Part shown: in pieces, positions 1 to 7,068 of the stretch
Layout: each line of letters starts with the position of its first letter
Position numbering within the stretch: position 1 is the stretch's first letter
From: Ga0074139 sp046336825
GTDB lineage: Bacteria; Bdellovibrionota; Bdellovibrionia; Bdellovibrionales; Bdellovibrionaceae
Direction of reading: 5' to 3'
Assembly: GCA_046336825.1 (NCBI GenBank)
Contig: JBKDFX010000121.1
Location: 1 to 13,975 of the forward strand
DNA length: 13,975 bases
Translations under genes and position numbers: made by a program
Notes under the pieces: model-generated
The model's database searches: none
Told to the model about the DNA's origin: nothing
The model's input: the letters and a program-made list of their open reading frames with translations, nothing else

Positions 1-50
1 GTCATAAAGATATTGGATATCACAAGCAGAGTGATGGATGACCAAACCAT
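1..50 (-). CDS. DMT-family inner-membrane protein, DUF486 (5' end only, cut by the window edge)
   Basis: Only the first 16 complete codons are present. They read MVWSSITLLVISNIFM, and the next codon begins AC. The hydrophobic start with 'SNIFMT' is the typical N-terminus of DUF486 proteins, small four-helix membrane proteins of the drug/metabolite-transporter superfamily with no firmly known substrate. The ATG at 50-48 lies two bases after the stop of the Na/Pi cotransporter gene. An AAGGA Shine-Dalgarno sits inside the end of that gene, seven bases before the ATG. The gene is therefore almost certainly the third member of the minus-strand membrane-protein operon. The family call rests on a very short peptide and is tentative; that this is a real gene start is better supported, by the RBS and spacing. 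Confidence 0.6.
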   Translation of the reverse strand, partial: MVWSSITLLVISNIFM

Positions 51-52
51 GT

Positions 53-1663
53 CTATTTCCTTCGACCGGCATGACTGTAAGCATGGTTACATAAAAGAGA
101 GGCAATTCTGCGGTACTCACTTAGAAGATCGAGATGAATGGAGCTAGTGTTGATGGAGTCTTTGATTCCTCGATTGAGACGACCTATGTGATTTTCACGC
201 AAAGTGATTTCTAATTTGGCGAGGTCTCTTTTAAGTTTGATGGCCTCTTCACATAGAACTTTATTTTGGTAGGCATTGATGGCCAGGCTGGCCGCTTTAG
301 TGACTTGGGCATGCATGTTGCGAATGTCTTCCCAACCTTCAGGTGAAAATTCCAAATGCAGGGCGTTTTTTTTGATGGCGAGAGCTAAGATATTGATATC
401 GATCGCATCAGCTGCACGTTCAAGATCTGAAATAAACATAATCATACTTAAAATATTTTGTTGAACGGCGACTGGTGATTTGTTGGCGTGATCCAATAAA
501 AACATTTTAGTTTCACGGTAAAGAAAGTCCACTTTGTTGTCGCGATCTTTGATTGATTCCAACAGGAGCGGATCTGGATGACCAAAGAGTTTAATTGAAT
601 CCTGAATCATGGTGGCCACAATGTCAGCTGTTCGCATGATTTCTCGGTGGGCATAGGAAGTGGCCAAGGCCGAGCTTTGATAGTTGTTCAGCTTAAGAAA
701 GTCGGCCCCAAATTCATCTTGGGGACCTTTGGGAAACATCTTTTGGATGATATTAGCTCCTCGACCGATGAAGGGGTAAAATAAGACAGCTGATATCAAA
801 TTAAAAATAAGATGGGCGTTGGCCGTGATCCTGGCTGGAGTGGCTTGGAATGTTTCGAGAAGGGAAATGAAATGAGTGGTGAAAGGATAAAAGATAACAA
901 CACTGATGGTTTTGTAAAAAAAGTGCGCCCAAGCCACTTGTTTACCGACGTAATTGGATCCCATGGCTGCAATAATGGCCGTGGAGGTGGTCCCAATATT
1001 GGCTCCATAAACCCATATCATGGCATCTTCGAGTCTGATGGCCTGGGCAGAAGCTAGCGACATGGCCAGGCCCACAGTGACTGCACTGGAGTGAACAAAG
1101 GCACAAAAAACCATGGAGATCATAAGAGAATAACCTGGATTTTCTCTGAGACCTTTGAAGCTTTCAGCGAGAAGTGGGTTTTCAGCAAAATGGGCCGCCG
1201 AGTCTCCCATCATTTTCATCCCTAAAAGAAGCATGGAAAAACCCATGAACGCCAGAGCTGTATTTTTGGCGGATGTTTTTTTAGTCTGAAAATAAACTAA
1301 AAAAGCGAGGGTAAAAATAGGAAGAGCTAACTCTGAAATGTTGAGTGAGATCAATTGCACGGTGATGGTGGTGCCAATGGCGGTGCCAATAATGACGCCC
1401 ATCACTTGCTTTAAATTAATGACTCGAGCTGATCCCAGGCCCACAAGCATGGAAGTTACGGCCCCAGAGCTTTGTAAGAGGGTGGTGAGGGAAATTCCCA
1501 CGACGACTGATAAAAAGTTATTATCGGAAATTTTAGTCATCAATTGGGTGATTCGGTTAGCGAGCAGCTTTTCAATGGACTGGCTGGCCAGTCCCATGCC
1601 GTAATGAAAAAATGCAATACCTGCGATGAGAACTATAAAAAATGAATTACCTGTGTCGATCAT
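53..1663 (-). CDS. Na+/phosphate cotransporter family protein with C-terminal PhoU-like domain
   Basis: A 536-residue inner-membrane protein of the Na/Pi-cotransporter II family (NptA/YjbB type), expected to move phosphate with Na+ ions. The N-terminal ~310 residues are membrane segments arranged as the family's inverted repeat. The first repeat has the signature TTLLQSSGAVTS (Q64), followed by GTAIGTT. The second has FVHSSAVTVG (H191 where the first repeat has Gln), followed by GANIGTT near residue 220. From about residue 335 to the end the protein is soluble and helical, like PhoU, as in many bacterial members. The ATG start at 1663 lies 14 bases after the stop of the DUF1275 gene and has only a weak AGG upstream, so translation may depend on the upstream gene. 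No Pho-box was identified. The substrate is inferred from the family; some members act in phosphate export. Confidence 0.88.
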   Translation of the reverse strand: MIDTGNSFFIVLIAGIAFFHYGMGLASQSIEKLLANRITQLMTKISDNNFLSVVVGISLTTLLQSSGAVTSMLVGLGSARVINLKQVMGVIIGTAIGTTITVQLISLNISELALPIFTLAFLVYFQTKKTSAKNTALAFMGFSMLLLGMKMMGDSAAHFAENPLLAESFKGLRENPGYSLMISMVFCAFVHSSAVTVGLAMSLASAQAIRLEDAMIWVYGANIGTTSTAIIAAMGSNYVGKQVAWAHFFYKTISVVIFYPFTTHFISLLETFQATPARITANAHLIFNLISAVLFYPFIGRGANIIQKMFPKGPQDEFGADFLKLNNYQSSALATSYAHREIMRTADIVATMIQDSIKLFGHPDPLLLESIKDRDNKVDFLYRETKMFLLDHANKSPVAVQQNILSMIMFISDLERAADAIDINILALAIKKNALHLEFSPEGWEDIRNMHAQVTKAASLAINAYQNKVLCEEAIKLKRDLAKLEITLRENHIGRLNRGIKDSINTSSIHLDLLSEYRRIASLLCNHAYSHAGRRK

Positions 1664-1677
1664 AAATTAAGCCTATG

Positions 1678-2397
1678 TTACAGTGTTTTTGATTTTAAGG
1701 CGAGGCTGAAAATCAGAAGTCCAACACTAATAAAAAACGGAATGGCAAATCCCCAATAGTTGGTTTTAATAAATATTAATCCGCAGATGAGTGACCCCAA
1801 AGTAAAAGATCCAATAATTCCTAATCGCATCAGACTGGCTCGAGTCTCCATTTTTCGCTGGTTCAAGGCTAGGCGTGGATTTAATATTTTCGAAAGACTC
1901 ACTCCCAGGTCTGTGGTCAGGCCTGTTAAGTGAGTTGTGCGAACAACCGCTCCGTAGGCTGAAGTCACCGTGGCGTTTTGCAATCCGCAGGAAAAACAAA
2001 GCAAGGCCAGTAAAAAAAAGTCTTTATCCATGTCTGCTGTCATGCCAAATTTTCCAAACACATGGCTGGCCCCAAGTCCCAAGATGATAGCCGTGGACAA
2101 TGTTAAAATTGAAAAAACAATTGGGTAGAGGGGCTCTTTGCCCTCTAAAGTGCGACTGTCTATCAAAAGCCCAGAAATCAGGCTGCCACCTAAGAAAAAT
2201 AGAGGCACCAGTAAAAATTGAGCTGCGGTACTCCAATGGCCTCGGGCCATTTCAGCTCCAAAAAGTGTTGAAAACCCAGTGACATGACTCACAAACTTGT
2301 GACAGGCCATAAAGCCTCCCACATTAAGCGAACCCGCTTGAAAAGCGAGCAAGTTCCATAGGATAATTCTTCTGAGCGAGGGTTGGGATAAAGCCAC
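1678..2397 (-). CDS. DUF1275 (YoaK) family membrane protein
   Basis: A 239-residue polytopic inner-membrane protein with about six hydrophobic segments. The first is LLAFQAGSLNVGGFMACH. The family-typical segment FSCGLQNATVTSAYGAVVRTTHLTG follows in the middle, with a highly charged loop (NQRKMETRASLMR) before the last two helices. This pattern matches the DUF1275/YoaK family, whose biochemical role is unknown; some members are regulated by nutrient or stress conditions. The start is GTG at 2397. It lacks a good Shine-Dalgarno, and no in-frame ATG lies nearby upstream, so the exact start is uncertain. It is the first gene of the minus-strand operon, followed after 14 bases by the Na/Pi cotransporter. 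It is divergent from the NUDIX gene with only about 44 bases between them, so their promoters must overlap coding sequence. Confidence 0.8.
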   Translation of the reverse strand: MALSQPSLRRIILWNLLAFQAGSLNVGGFMACHKFVSHVTGFSTLFGAEMARGHWSTAAQFLLVPLFFLGGSLISGLLIDSRTLEGKEPLYPIVFSILTLSTAIILGLGASHVFGKFGMTADMDKDFFLLALLCFSCGLQNATVTSAYGAVVRTTHLTGLTTDLGVSLSKILNPRLALNQRKMETRASLMRLGIIGSFTLGSLICGLIFIKTNYWGFAIPFFISVGLLIFSLALKSKTL

Positions 2398-2428
2398 TTT
2401 TTCTATTACATCACCAGGTCTGTCCCTC

Positions 2429-2434
2429 GGAGGA
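2429..2434 (+). promoter_or_regulatory. Strong Shine-Dalgarno GGAGGA placed for an AUU start
   Basis: GGAGGA lies seven bases before an in-frame ATT at 2442. The first conventional start codon in the frame, GTG at 2457, is 22 bases from this site, too far for normal use. This site therefore decides between the two starts of the NUDIX gene in favour of AUU. Confidence 0.6.
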
Positions 2435-2441
2435 GTCCAGA

Positions 2442-2849
2442 ATTCAAGTCGTTGCAGTGGCCCTAATTTTTAGAAATTCAATTCTCATTGCAGAACGAAG
2501 AGATCAAAGTCCCACAGCCCCAGCTTGGGAGTTTCCAGGGGGAAAGGTTGAGCCAGGCGAGACTTTACGTGAAGCCCTTCTACGAGAAGCCCGAGAGGAG
2601 TTGGGAATTGAGTTGCAGAAAGTGGAATCTTTTATGTCGCTCCCACAAAAAAAGTTGGATGGGACTTTTTGGAGTCTCACTCTTTTTTATTCTTATGTTC
2701 CAGACCAAAGGGTAGAGAATAAAGAGCATCGACAGGTGAGGTGGGTTGAAACACAAGACCTGAAACAAGTGGCTTTTATGCCGAGCAACCTGGGTTTTAT
2801 AGACCCACTTCTTGTTTTATTTCAAAGTCTTAGGAAAAAACCAATCTGA
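2442..2849 (+). CDS. mutT: NUDIX hydrolase, MutT-like (8-oxo-dGTP diphosphatase type)
   Basis: The frame carries a complete Nudix box. Counted from the GTG at 2457, residues 29-51 read G-KVEPG-E-TLREALL-REAREELGI, exactly GX5EX7REUXEEXGU, and WEFPGGK just before it is typical of MutT. The family removes pyrophosphate from oxidised nucleotides such as 8-oxo-dGTP, preventing transversions; other Nudix substrates are possible. The GTG-started protein (130 aa) would begin inside the first beta strand. The codons before it, from ATT at 2442, read IQVVA and complete that strand (QVVAVALIFR), giving 135 residues. From the upstream in-frame stop at 2373 to 2457 there is no ATG, GTG or TTG, while a strong GGAGGA sits seven bases before the ATT. 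I therefore place the start at AUU; a conventional annotation would use 2457. The next gene, Lon-N, starts 43 bases downstream. Confidence 0.85.
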   Translation: MQVVAVALIFRNSILIAERRDQSPTAPAWEFPGGKVEPGETLREALLREAREELGIELQKVESFMSLPQKKLDGTFWSLTLFYSYVPDQRVENKEHRQVRWVETQDLKQVAFMPSNLGFIDPLLVLFQSLRKKPI

Positions 2850-2851
2850 TA

Positions 2852-2881
2852 TCGACAAGGGACAAGGCTTAATCATAAAAT
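2852..2881 (+). promoter_or_regulatory. Candidate sigma-70 promoter for the Lon-N gene
   Basis: TCGACA (2852-2857, 5 of 6 matches to TTGACA) is separated by 18 bases from TAAAAT (2876-2881, 5 of 6 matches to TATAAT). Transcription would begin about 2888, only some five bases before the GTG at 2893. The elements are read from sequence alone; in AT-rich DNA such matches arise by chance. Confidence 0.35.
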
Positions 2882-2892
2882 AAAACTATCAA

Positions 2893-3519
2893 GTGAAGCC
2901 AATCGACGTTTTCTTATTTCCACTCGTGAATATGTGTTTGTTCCCTGGAACAACAAAGCCTCTCAATATTTTCGAGCCTCGGTATTTACAAATGATTCGA
3001 GACTCCATTGCTCAGAATATTCCCATCGCTTTAGCTTTTATTGAATCCATCGAAAGCGTTAGACCTCACACTCCAGGAGAAAAGCTTTCCTATGTTCGTG
3101 AAGTGGCAGGTTATGGCTATGCTCGCATTATTCAAGAAAGACTGAATGGGACCATGCTTGTTTTTGTGCAATGTGAAGGGAAAGTTAAGTTAGGTCCATT
3201 GAAAAGTTCAAGTTCTCCGTATTTGATATTGGAAGCTGAAGTGATTGAAGAGGACCAATACATCGATAAAACCAGTGAAAAATCCATTTCTATCTTGAAT
3301 CAGATTTTAGCTCGTTGGATCCACAATCACATTCCAGACCCTGAACAAAAAAAACTTTTTTTAAACAGTTTAGTGGGGCCCCAGGAAATCGTGGGGGCCT
3401 TTGCCACTTATTTGGTTCGAGATTACGATCTTCAGCAAATGATTTTAGAAATGAAAAGCCTGTCGCAAAAAATTCATACTCTTCAACGCTTAGTGGAAAG
3501 TAACGAAGTCATCACGTAA
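2893..3519 (+). CDS. Stand-alone Lon N-terminal (substrate-binding) domain protein
   Basis: This 208-residue protein starts IDVFLFPLVNMCLFPGTTKPLNIFEPRYLQMI. That is the hallmark of the Lon protease substrate-binding domain (LON_substr_bdg, pattern LFPLxxxxLFPGxxxPLxIFEPRY). It has neither the AAA+ ATPase nor the Ser-Lys protease domain of Lon, so it is one of the stand-alone 'LON peptidase substrate-binding domain-containing' proteins, roughly 200 residues, whose role is not established. The second half is helical, with a long C-terminal segment from about residue 165. The GTG start is set by homology, because the motif begins within six residues, and it has no visible Shine-Dalgarno. The 3' end overlaps the convergent heme A synthase gene by 37 bases. 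Confidence 0.85.
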   Translation: MKPIDVFLFPLVNMCLFPGTTKPLNIFEPRYLQMIRDSIAQNIPIALAFIESIESVRPHTPGEKLSYVREVAGYGYARIIQERLNGTMLVFVQCEGKVKLGPLKSSSSPYLILEAEVIEEDQYIDKTSEKSISILNQILARWIHNHIPDPEQKKLFLNSLVGPQEIVGAFATYLVRDYDLQQMILEMKSLSQKIHTLQRLVESNEVIT

Positions 3520-4346
3520 TGAACCATTAAAATCCAAAGTCCCTGGGCCATTGTCAAATGAATCAATTTTAAAACAACAGGGCTGAGGCTTATGAGTGTG
3601 AGGAGTCCCACAACAAAAGTGAGAAAAAATCCAAGGGCCAATTTTTGACCATTGGGCTTGAGCCAAAAAAAATAACAAAAGTAAAGAGCAAGTCCACTGG
3701 CGATAAGAGGGTGTAAAATTCTGAGCCTTAATATCCAGGGGGAATCACTGGCAAAATCTTCAGCCAAACCCTGCAGGAGATGTTGGCTGGGAAATAGAGT
3801 GTTACTGAGGGCAGCCCAGGCTCCTGTTGCAGGAATAATCATAAAAATAAGTAAAAACCCTTTGTGCAGGAATAAACCTTTCCAATGAGGGCGAACATCT
3901 GATTTTTCAGCCACCAGAAGAGCTGTAATAACAGTGGATCCGACAAGAAGTAGACTGTTGATTTGGTGAAGACTCATCACCACCAGTCGATAGATGGTGG
4001 CGTTTTCTCCCACGAGTCCTTTAAGAACCAGTGCTGCACCCAAACCTGCTTCGATCACGGTTAAAATAAGGGTGGCTAGCCCTGCAAATCGCTGGGCTGA
4101 ATGAGGAGGAAATTTTTTTCGGATAAGTAAGTAGAGTCCCACAACAAACAGTCCATACAAACCTGATGTGAGACGATGAAAATATTCAATCCAAACTTCA
4201 GAACTTGAGTCTTTAGGAAACAGAGCCCCATCACAGAGGGGCCAGCTTTGGCCGCAACCATCACCTGAATGGGATATTCGAACCCAGGCTCCCCATAGAA
4301 TAACCAAAATCGTGTAAATGACCAGAGCCCAGCTCAGACGTTTCAT
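3483..4346 (-). CDS. ctaA: Heme A synthase (COX15/CtaA family)
   Basis: A 287-residue inner-membrane protein that oxidises the C8 methyl of heme O to the formyl of heme A, the cofactor of aa3-type cytochrome oxidases. About eight hydrophobic helices form two four-helix halves. All four expected heme-ligand histidines are visible: H57 in EYFHR (with E54), H127 in SLHQIN, H212 in ILHPLIA and H263 in LIHLTMAQ. The N-terminal loop SGDGCGQSWPLCDG carries the cysteine pair C31/C38, as in the Bacillus CtaA class. The ATG overlaps the TGA of the AarF kinase gene (ATGA at 4346-4343), so the two are translationally coupled. The 3' end overlaps the Lon-N gene by 37 bases on the other strand. No ctaB or cytochrome oxidase subunit gene is in the window. 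Confidence 0.93.
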   Translation of the reverse strand: MKRLSWALVIYTILVILWGAWVRISHSGDGCGQSWPLCDGALFPKDSSSEVWIEYFHRLTSGLYGLFVVGLYLLIRKKFPPHSAQRFAGLATLILTVIEAGLGAALVLKGLVGENATIYRLVVMSLHQINSLLLVGSTVITALLVAEKSDVRPHWKGLFLHKGFLLIFMIIPATGAWAALSNTLFPSQHLLQGLAEDFASDSPWILRLRILHPLIASGLALYFCYFFWLKPNGQKLALGFFLTFVVGLLTLISLSPVVLKLIHLTMAQGLWILMVHYVMTSLLSTKR

Positions 4347-5707
4347 GGGGCTGTCTTGCCATAGAGATATTTTTTTATCAAGGGACCTGCTTCAAAATGG
4401 GCCCCCAAAACAGATAGAAAAATGAATACACCTGCTGTTTTTCGGTCAAGAAATACGATCTCTCGAGGGGGCGTGCGTAGAGGGAATTCCTTAGCGATGC
4501 TAATACCGAGCTGCGTGATGCGTTTGGGAAGATCCGTTTTTTTCCAGTCGTAGGCGCCGGGGCCAAAAGGCTCCACGGTTTGGTAGCAAAAATCTTTAAA
4601 AATTTGAATAAGTTTAGGATCGTCGTCGGGTCGGATGAATCCGAGCTTAAAACTGGCTTCAACAAAAAGGGGTGATTTTTCGATGGCCCCTTGGATCATC
4701 TTTGAGTAATTGGCCATGAACTGGGGATCAAATTTTTTGGTGGCACCGAAATCAAATAAAACAATTTGGTCCTGACCGCGAGGGTCCATACGAAGTCGGT
4801 AGTTACCCAAGTGAGGATCAGTTTGAATCAGATGCCATTCGAATAGTTCTTTAAAATAAAGATCCAAGAAATTCGAAGCTAAGCGATTACGTCTATCTTG
4901 AGGCAGGCTTTGAACAATGGGATCATCTCCCTTTAAGCCTCTCTCAAAGCTTTGAACAATGATTTTTTTTGTGCAAAAGGCTTTAAAAATTTTAGGGATA
5001 ACATAACGTGGATCCTCCCCTAGATGTTGACGGTAGGTCTCCATCAGCTCCACCTCCCGGTGGTAATCCATCTCTTGGGTGAGCATTTCCTTAAGTTCCT
5101 TCATGATGGGATCAAGGGAAAGGTCCTTAGGCAATATTTCAACTAAGCTCAAGAACTTTTTAAGAGCTTTGAGATCACTTTCAATGGCGGTTTCCACACC
5201 AGGGTATTGAATTTTTATAACAACGGTTTCATTGGTGGATTTGAGTCGAGCACGGTGAACTTGCCCCATGGAAGCACTGGCGAGTGCTTCAGTTTCAATT
5301 TCAAATTGATTGAGCTGCTCAGCCGTCCATTCATTTCGCAGTATTTTAAGCATTTCAGGCCAATGCAAAGAAGGAGACTCATTTTGTAAAGTCTTGAGGA
5401 CGGCGTTGACTTCAGGAGGAAAAAAATACTCTCCGTAAACAGACAGCATTTGTCCGGCCTTCATCAAGCTGCCTTTGAGTTCGCCAATTTCTTGAGAAAA
5501 CTGTGTGGCCTGTTTCAGAATAAAATTTTGAAAGCCTTTTTCTTTGTCGTCTTCACTTTTCATCAGGCCCGTTAGTTTTTGAGTGGCCAGGCCCGCAGTC
5601 ATTTGAGTGGAAAGCTTGGCGAGACTCATGGTTCGAGCAAAAAGGCCTGTTTTTATTTTAGTTAATTTTTTTTTGGAATCTGAATTTCCTGAGCTGTGAT
5701 TTGACAT
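4343..5707 (-). CDS. ABC1/AarF/UbiB-family atypical protein kinase
   Basis: A 454-residue protein of the UbiB/COQ8/AarF family, ATPase-like atypical kinases that support quinone biosynthesis in many bacteria. In order it shows the family-defining KxGQ motif (KAGQ, residues 83-86), the Ala-rich nucleotide loop ASASMGQVHRARL near 145 in place of a normal P-loop, the lysine-bearing strand VVIKIQYPGV, the catalytic TDPHLGN (D297-N302) and the metal-binding DFG (D319-G321). The N-terminal ~50 residues are basic and Ser/Thr-rich, and no clear C-terminal membrane helix pair is obvious. An AGGT lies four bases before the ATG. The gene is immediately upstream of and overlaps ctaA, which fits a shared role in respiratory-chain cofactor supply. 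It is divergent from the photolyase gene with a 41-base gap. The quinone role is a family inference. Confidence 0.88.
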   Translation of the reverse strand: MSNHSSGNSDSKKKLTKIKTGLFARTMSLAKLSTQMTAGLATQKLTGLMKSEDDKEKGFQNFILKQATQFSQEIGELKGSLMKAGQMLSVYGEYFFPPEVNAVLKTLQNESPSLHWPEMLKILRNEWTAEQLNQFEIETEALASASMGQVHRARLKSTNETVVIKIQYPGVETAIESDLKALKKFLSLVEILPKDLSLDPIMKELKEMLTQEMDYHREVELMETYRQHLGEDPRYVIPKIFKAFCTKKIIVQSFERGLKGDDPIVQSLPQDRRNRLASNFLDLYFKELFEWHLIQTDPHLGNYRLRMDPRGQDQIVLFDFGATKKFDPQFMANYSKMIQGAIEKSPLFVEASFKLGFIRPDDDPKLIQIFKDFCYQTVEPFGPGAYDWKKTDLPKRITQLGISIAKEFPLRTPPREIVFLDRKTAGVFIFLSVLGAHFEAGPLIKKYLYGKTAP

Positions 5708-5748
5708 GTTACCTGTACTTCTTAATTGAAGATGATTAAACTTACCAC

Positions 5749-7068
5749 ATGTCTAATTCAAAGCACGTTCTTTTTTGGTTTCGTCGAGATTTGCGACTGC
5801 ATGACAATGTGGGGCTGCAAGAAGCGCTCAAGTCTTCAGCTTCTGTTATCCCAATTTTTATTTTTGACTCACTTATTCTGTCAAAACTCAACTCTTCAAT
5901 GGATCTAAGAGTTCAGTTTCTGCACGAGCAACTCCAATCCATGAAATCTGAATTGCAAGACAAGGGGAGTGACCTTTGGGTTTATCACGGAGAGCCCTTA
6001 AAAGTTTTAAAGGAAATTTACAAAGAATTTCATTTTCAAGCCGTTTATACAAATCACGATTATGAACCCTATCCCAGGCGCAGAGATCGTGAAGTCAAAG
6101 AGTGGTGTGACTCTGAAAGAGTCAACTTTCTGACATTTAAAGATCAAGTGATTTTTGAAAAGTCGGAAATATTAACGGATCAGAAAAAACCTTACACAGT
6201 GTACACTCCCTACAAAAAAAAGTGGTTGGCTCAGTTTTCCACTCTTCAAAAAAGAAAAACAATGGGAACTATTTTCGAACATTTTATTAAAGCTCCGAAA
6301 AAAAACAAATTGATGACCTTAGAGGATATTGGGTTTTCGCATCAGGAATTTACCTTCCCTAAGCCAAAAGTAGTCGAAAGCATTTTAAAAAATTACAGTG
6401 AGACTCGAAATTTTCCATATTTAGAAAAAGGCACTTCTCAACTGGGAGTTCACCTCAGGTTTGGCACATTGTCCGTTCGCGATTTGGCTGAAGTGGCTAA
6501 TAACACATCTGATATTTGGCTCAGTGAATTGATTTGGCGTGAATTCTTTATGCAAATTCTTTGGCATTATCCTGATGTGGTAAAATCGAGTTTTCGTCCC
6601 GCCTATGACAAAGTGAAGTGGCGTAAATCAGATGAAGATTTTAAACTTTGGTGCACGGGTCAAACTGGTTATCCACTGGTGGATGCAGGCATGCGTGAGT
6701 TGAATAGCACAGGCTACATGCACAACCGTGTTCGCATGGTGGTGGCATCATTTTTAACCAAACATCTCCTGATCCATTGGTATCAGGGTGAAAGATATTT
6801 TGCTTCCAAACTTTTGGACTATGATCTTTCGGCCAACAATGGCAACTGGCAGTGGGCAGCTGGAACTGGTTGTGATGCAGCTCCTTATTTCCGAATTTTT
6901 AATCCTGTGTCACAAATCGAAAAATTTGATCCTGAATTTGAATACGTAAAAAAATGGGTTCCTGAGTTTGGTACAACCAAATATGCTAAACCCATGGTGG
7001 AGCATAAGTTTGCGCGAGAGCGTTGTTTATCAGCCTTCAAAGAGGCTCTTAAAGGAGAATCAGTATGA
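5749..7068 (+). CDS. phrB: Deoxyribodipyrimidine photolyase / cryptochrome family protein
   Basis: A 439-residue flavoprotein of the class I photolyase/cryptochrome family, which uses blue light to split cyclobutane pyrimidine dimers. The N-terminal Rossmann-like antenna domain opens with LFWFRRDLRLHDNVGL. The C-terminal helical FAD domain shows LGVHLRFGTLSVRDL, ELIWREFF (W263), GYPLVDAGMREL, GYMHNRVRMVVASFL and LDYDLSANNGNWQWAAGTGCDAAPYFRIFNP (N363-W369), all classic for CPD photolyases. Length is a little below E. coli PhrB (472 aa). The ATG at 5749 is chosen because WFRRDLR follows at the usual distance; there is no good Shine-Dalgarno and the leader is short. The stop overlaps the next ATG (ATGA), with AAGGAG upstream, so it is coupled to the TIGR01777 gene. 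DNA repair is more likely than pure signalling, but sequence alone cannot exclude a cryptochrome role. Confidence 0.93.
   Translation: MSNSKHVLFWFRRDLRLHDNVGLQEALKSSASVIPIFIFDSLILSKLNSSMDLRVQFLHEQLQSMKSELQDKGSDLWVYHGEPLKVLKEIYKEFHFQAVYTNHDYEPYPRRRDREVKEWCDSERVNFLTFKDQVIFEKSEILTDQKKPYTVYTPYKKKWLAQFSTLQKRKTMGTIFEHFIKAPKKNKLMTLEDIGFSHQEFTFPKPKVVESILKNYSETRNFPYLEKGTSQLGVHLRFGTLSVRDLAEVANNTSDIWLSELIWREFFMQILWHYPDVVKSSFRPAYDKVKWRKSDEDFKLWCTGQTGYPLVDAGMRELNSTGYMHNRVRMVVASFLTKHLLIHWYQGERYFASKLLDYDLSANNGNWQWAAGTGCDAAPYFRIFNPVSQIEKFDPEFEYVKKWVPEFGTTKYAKPMVEHKFARERCLSAFKEALKGESV

Noticed and set aside
812..1057. Plus-strand open frame antisense to the Na/Pi cotransporter
   Set aside because: Composition and frame fit a shadow of the minus-strand gene; no ribosome-binding site and no recognisable domain.
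5701..5706. Exact TTGACA -35 hexamer upstream of the photolyase
   Set aside because: No acceptable -10 element at 15-19 bases spacing (best is TTAATT, 3 of 6), and the hexamer overlaps the AarF start codon; probably chance.
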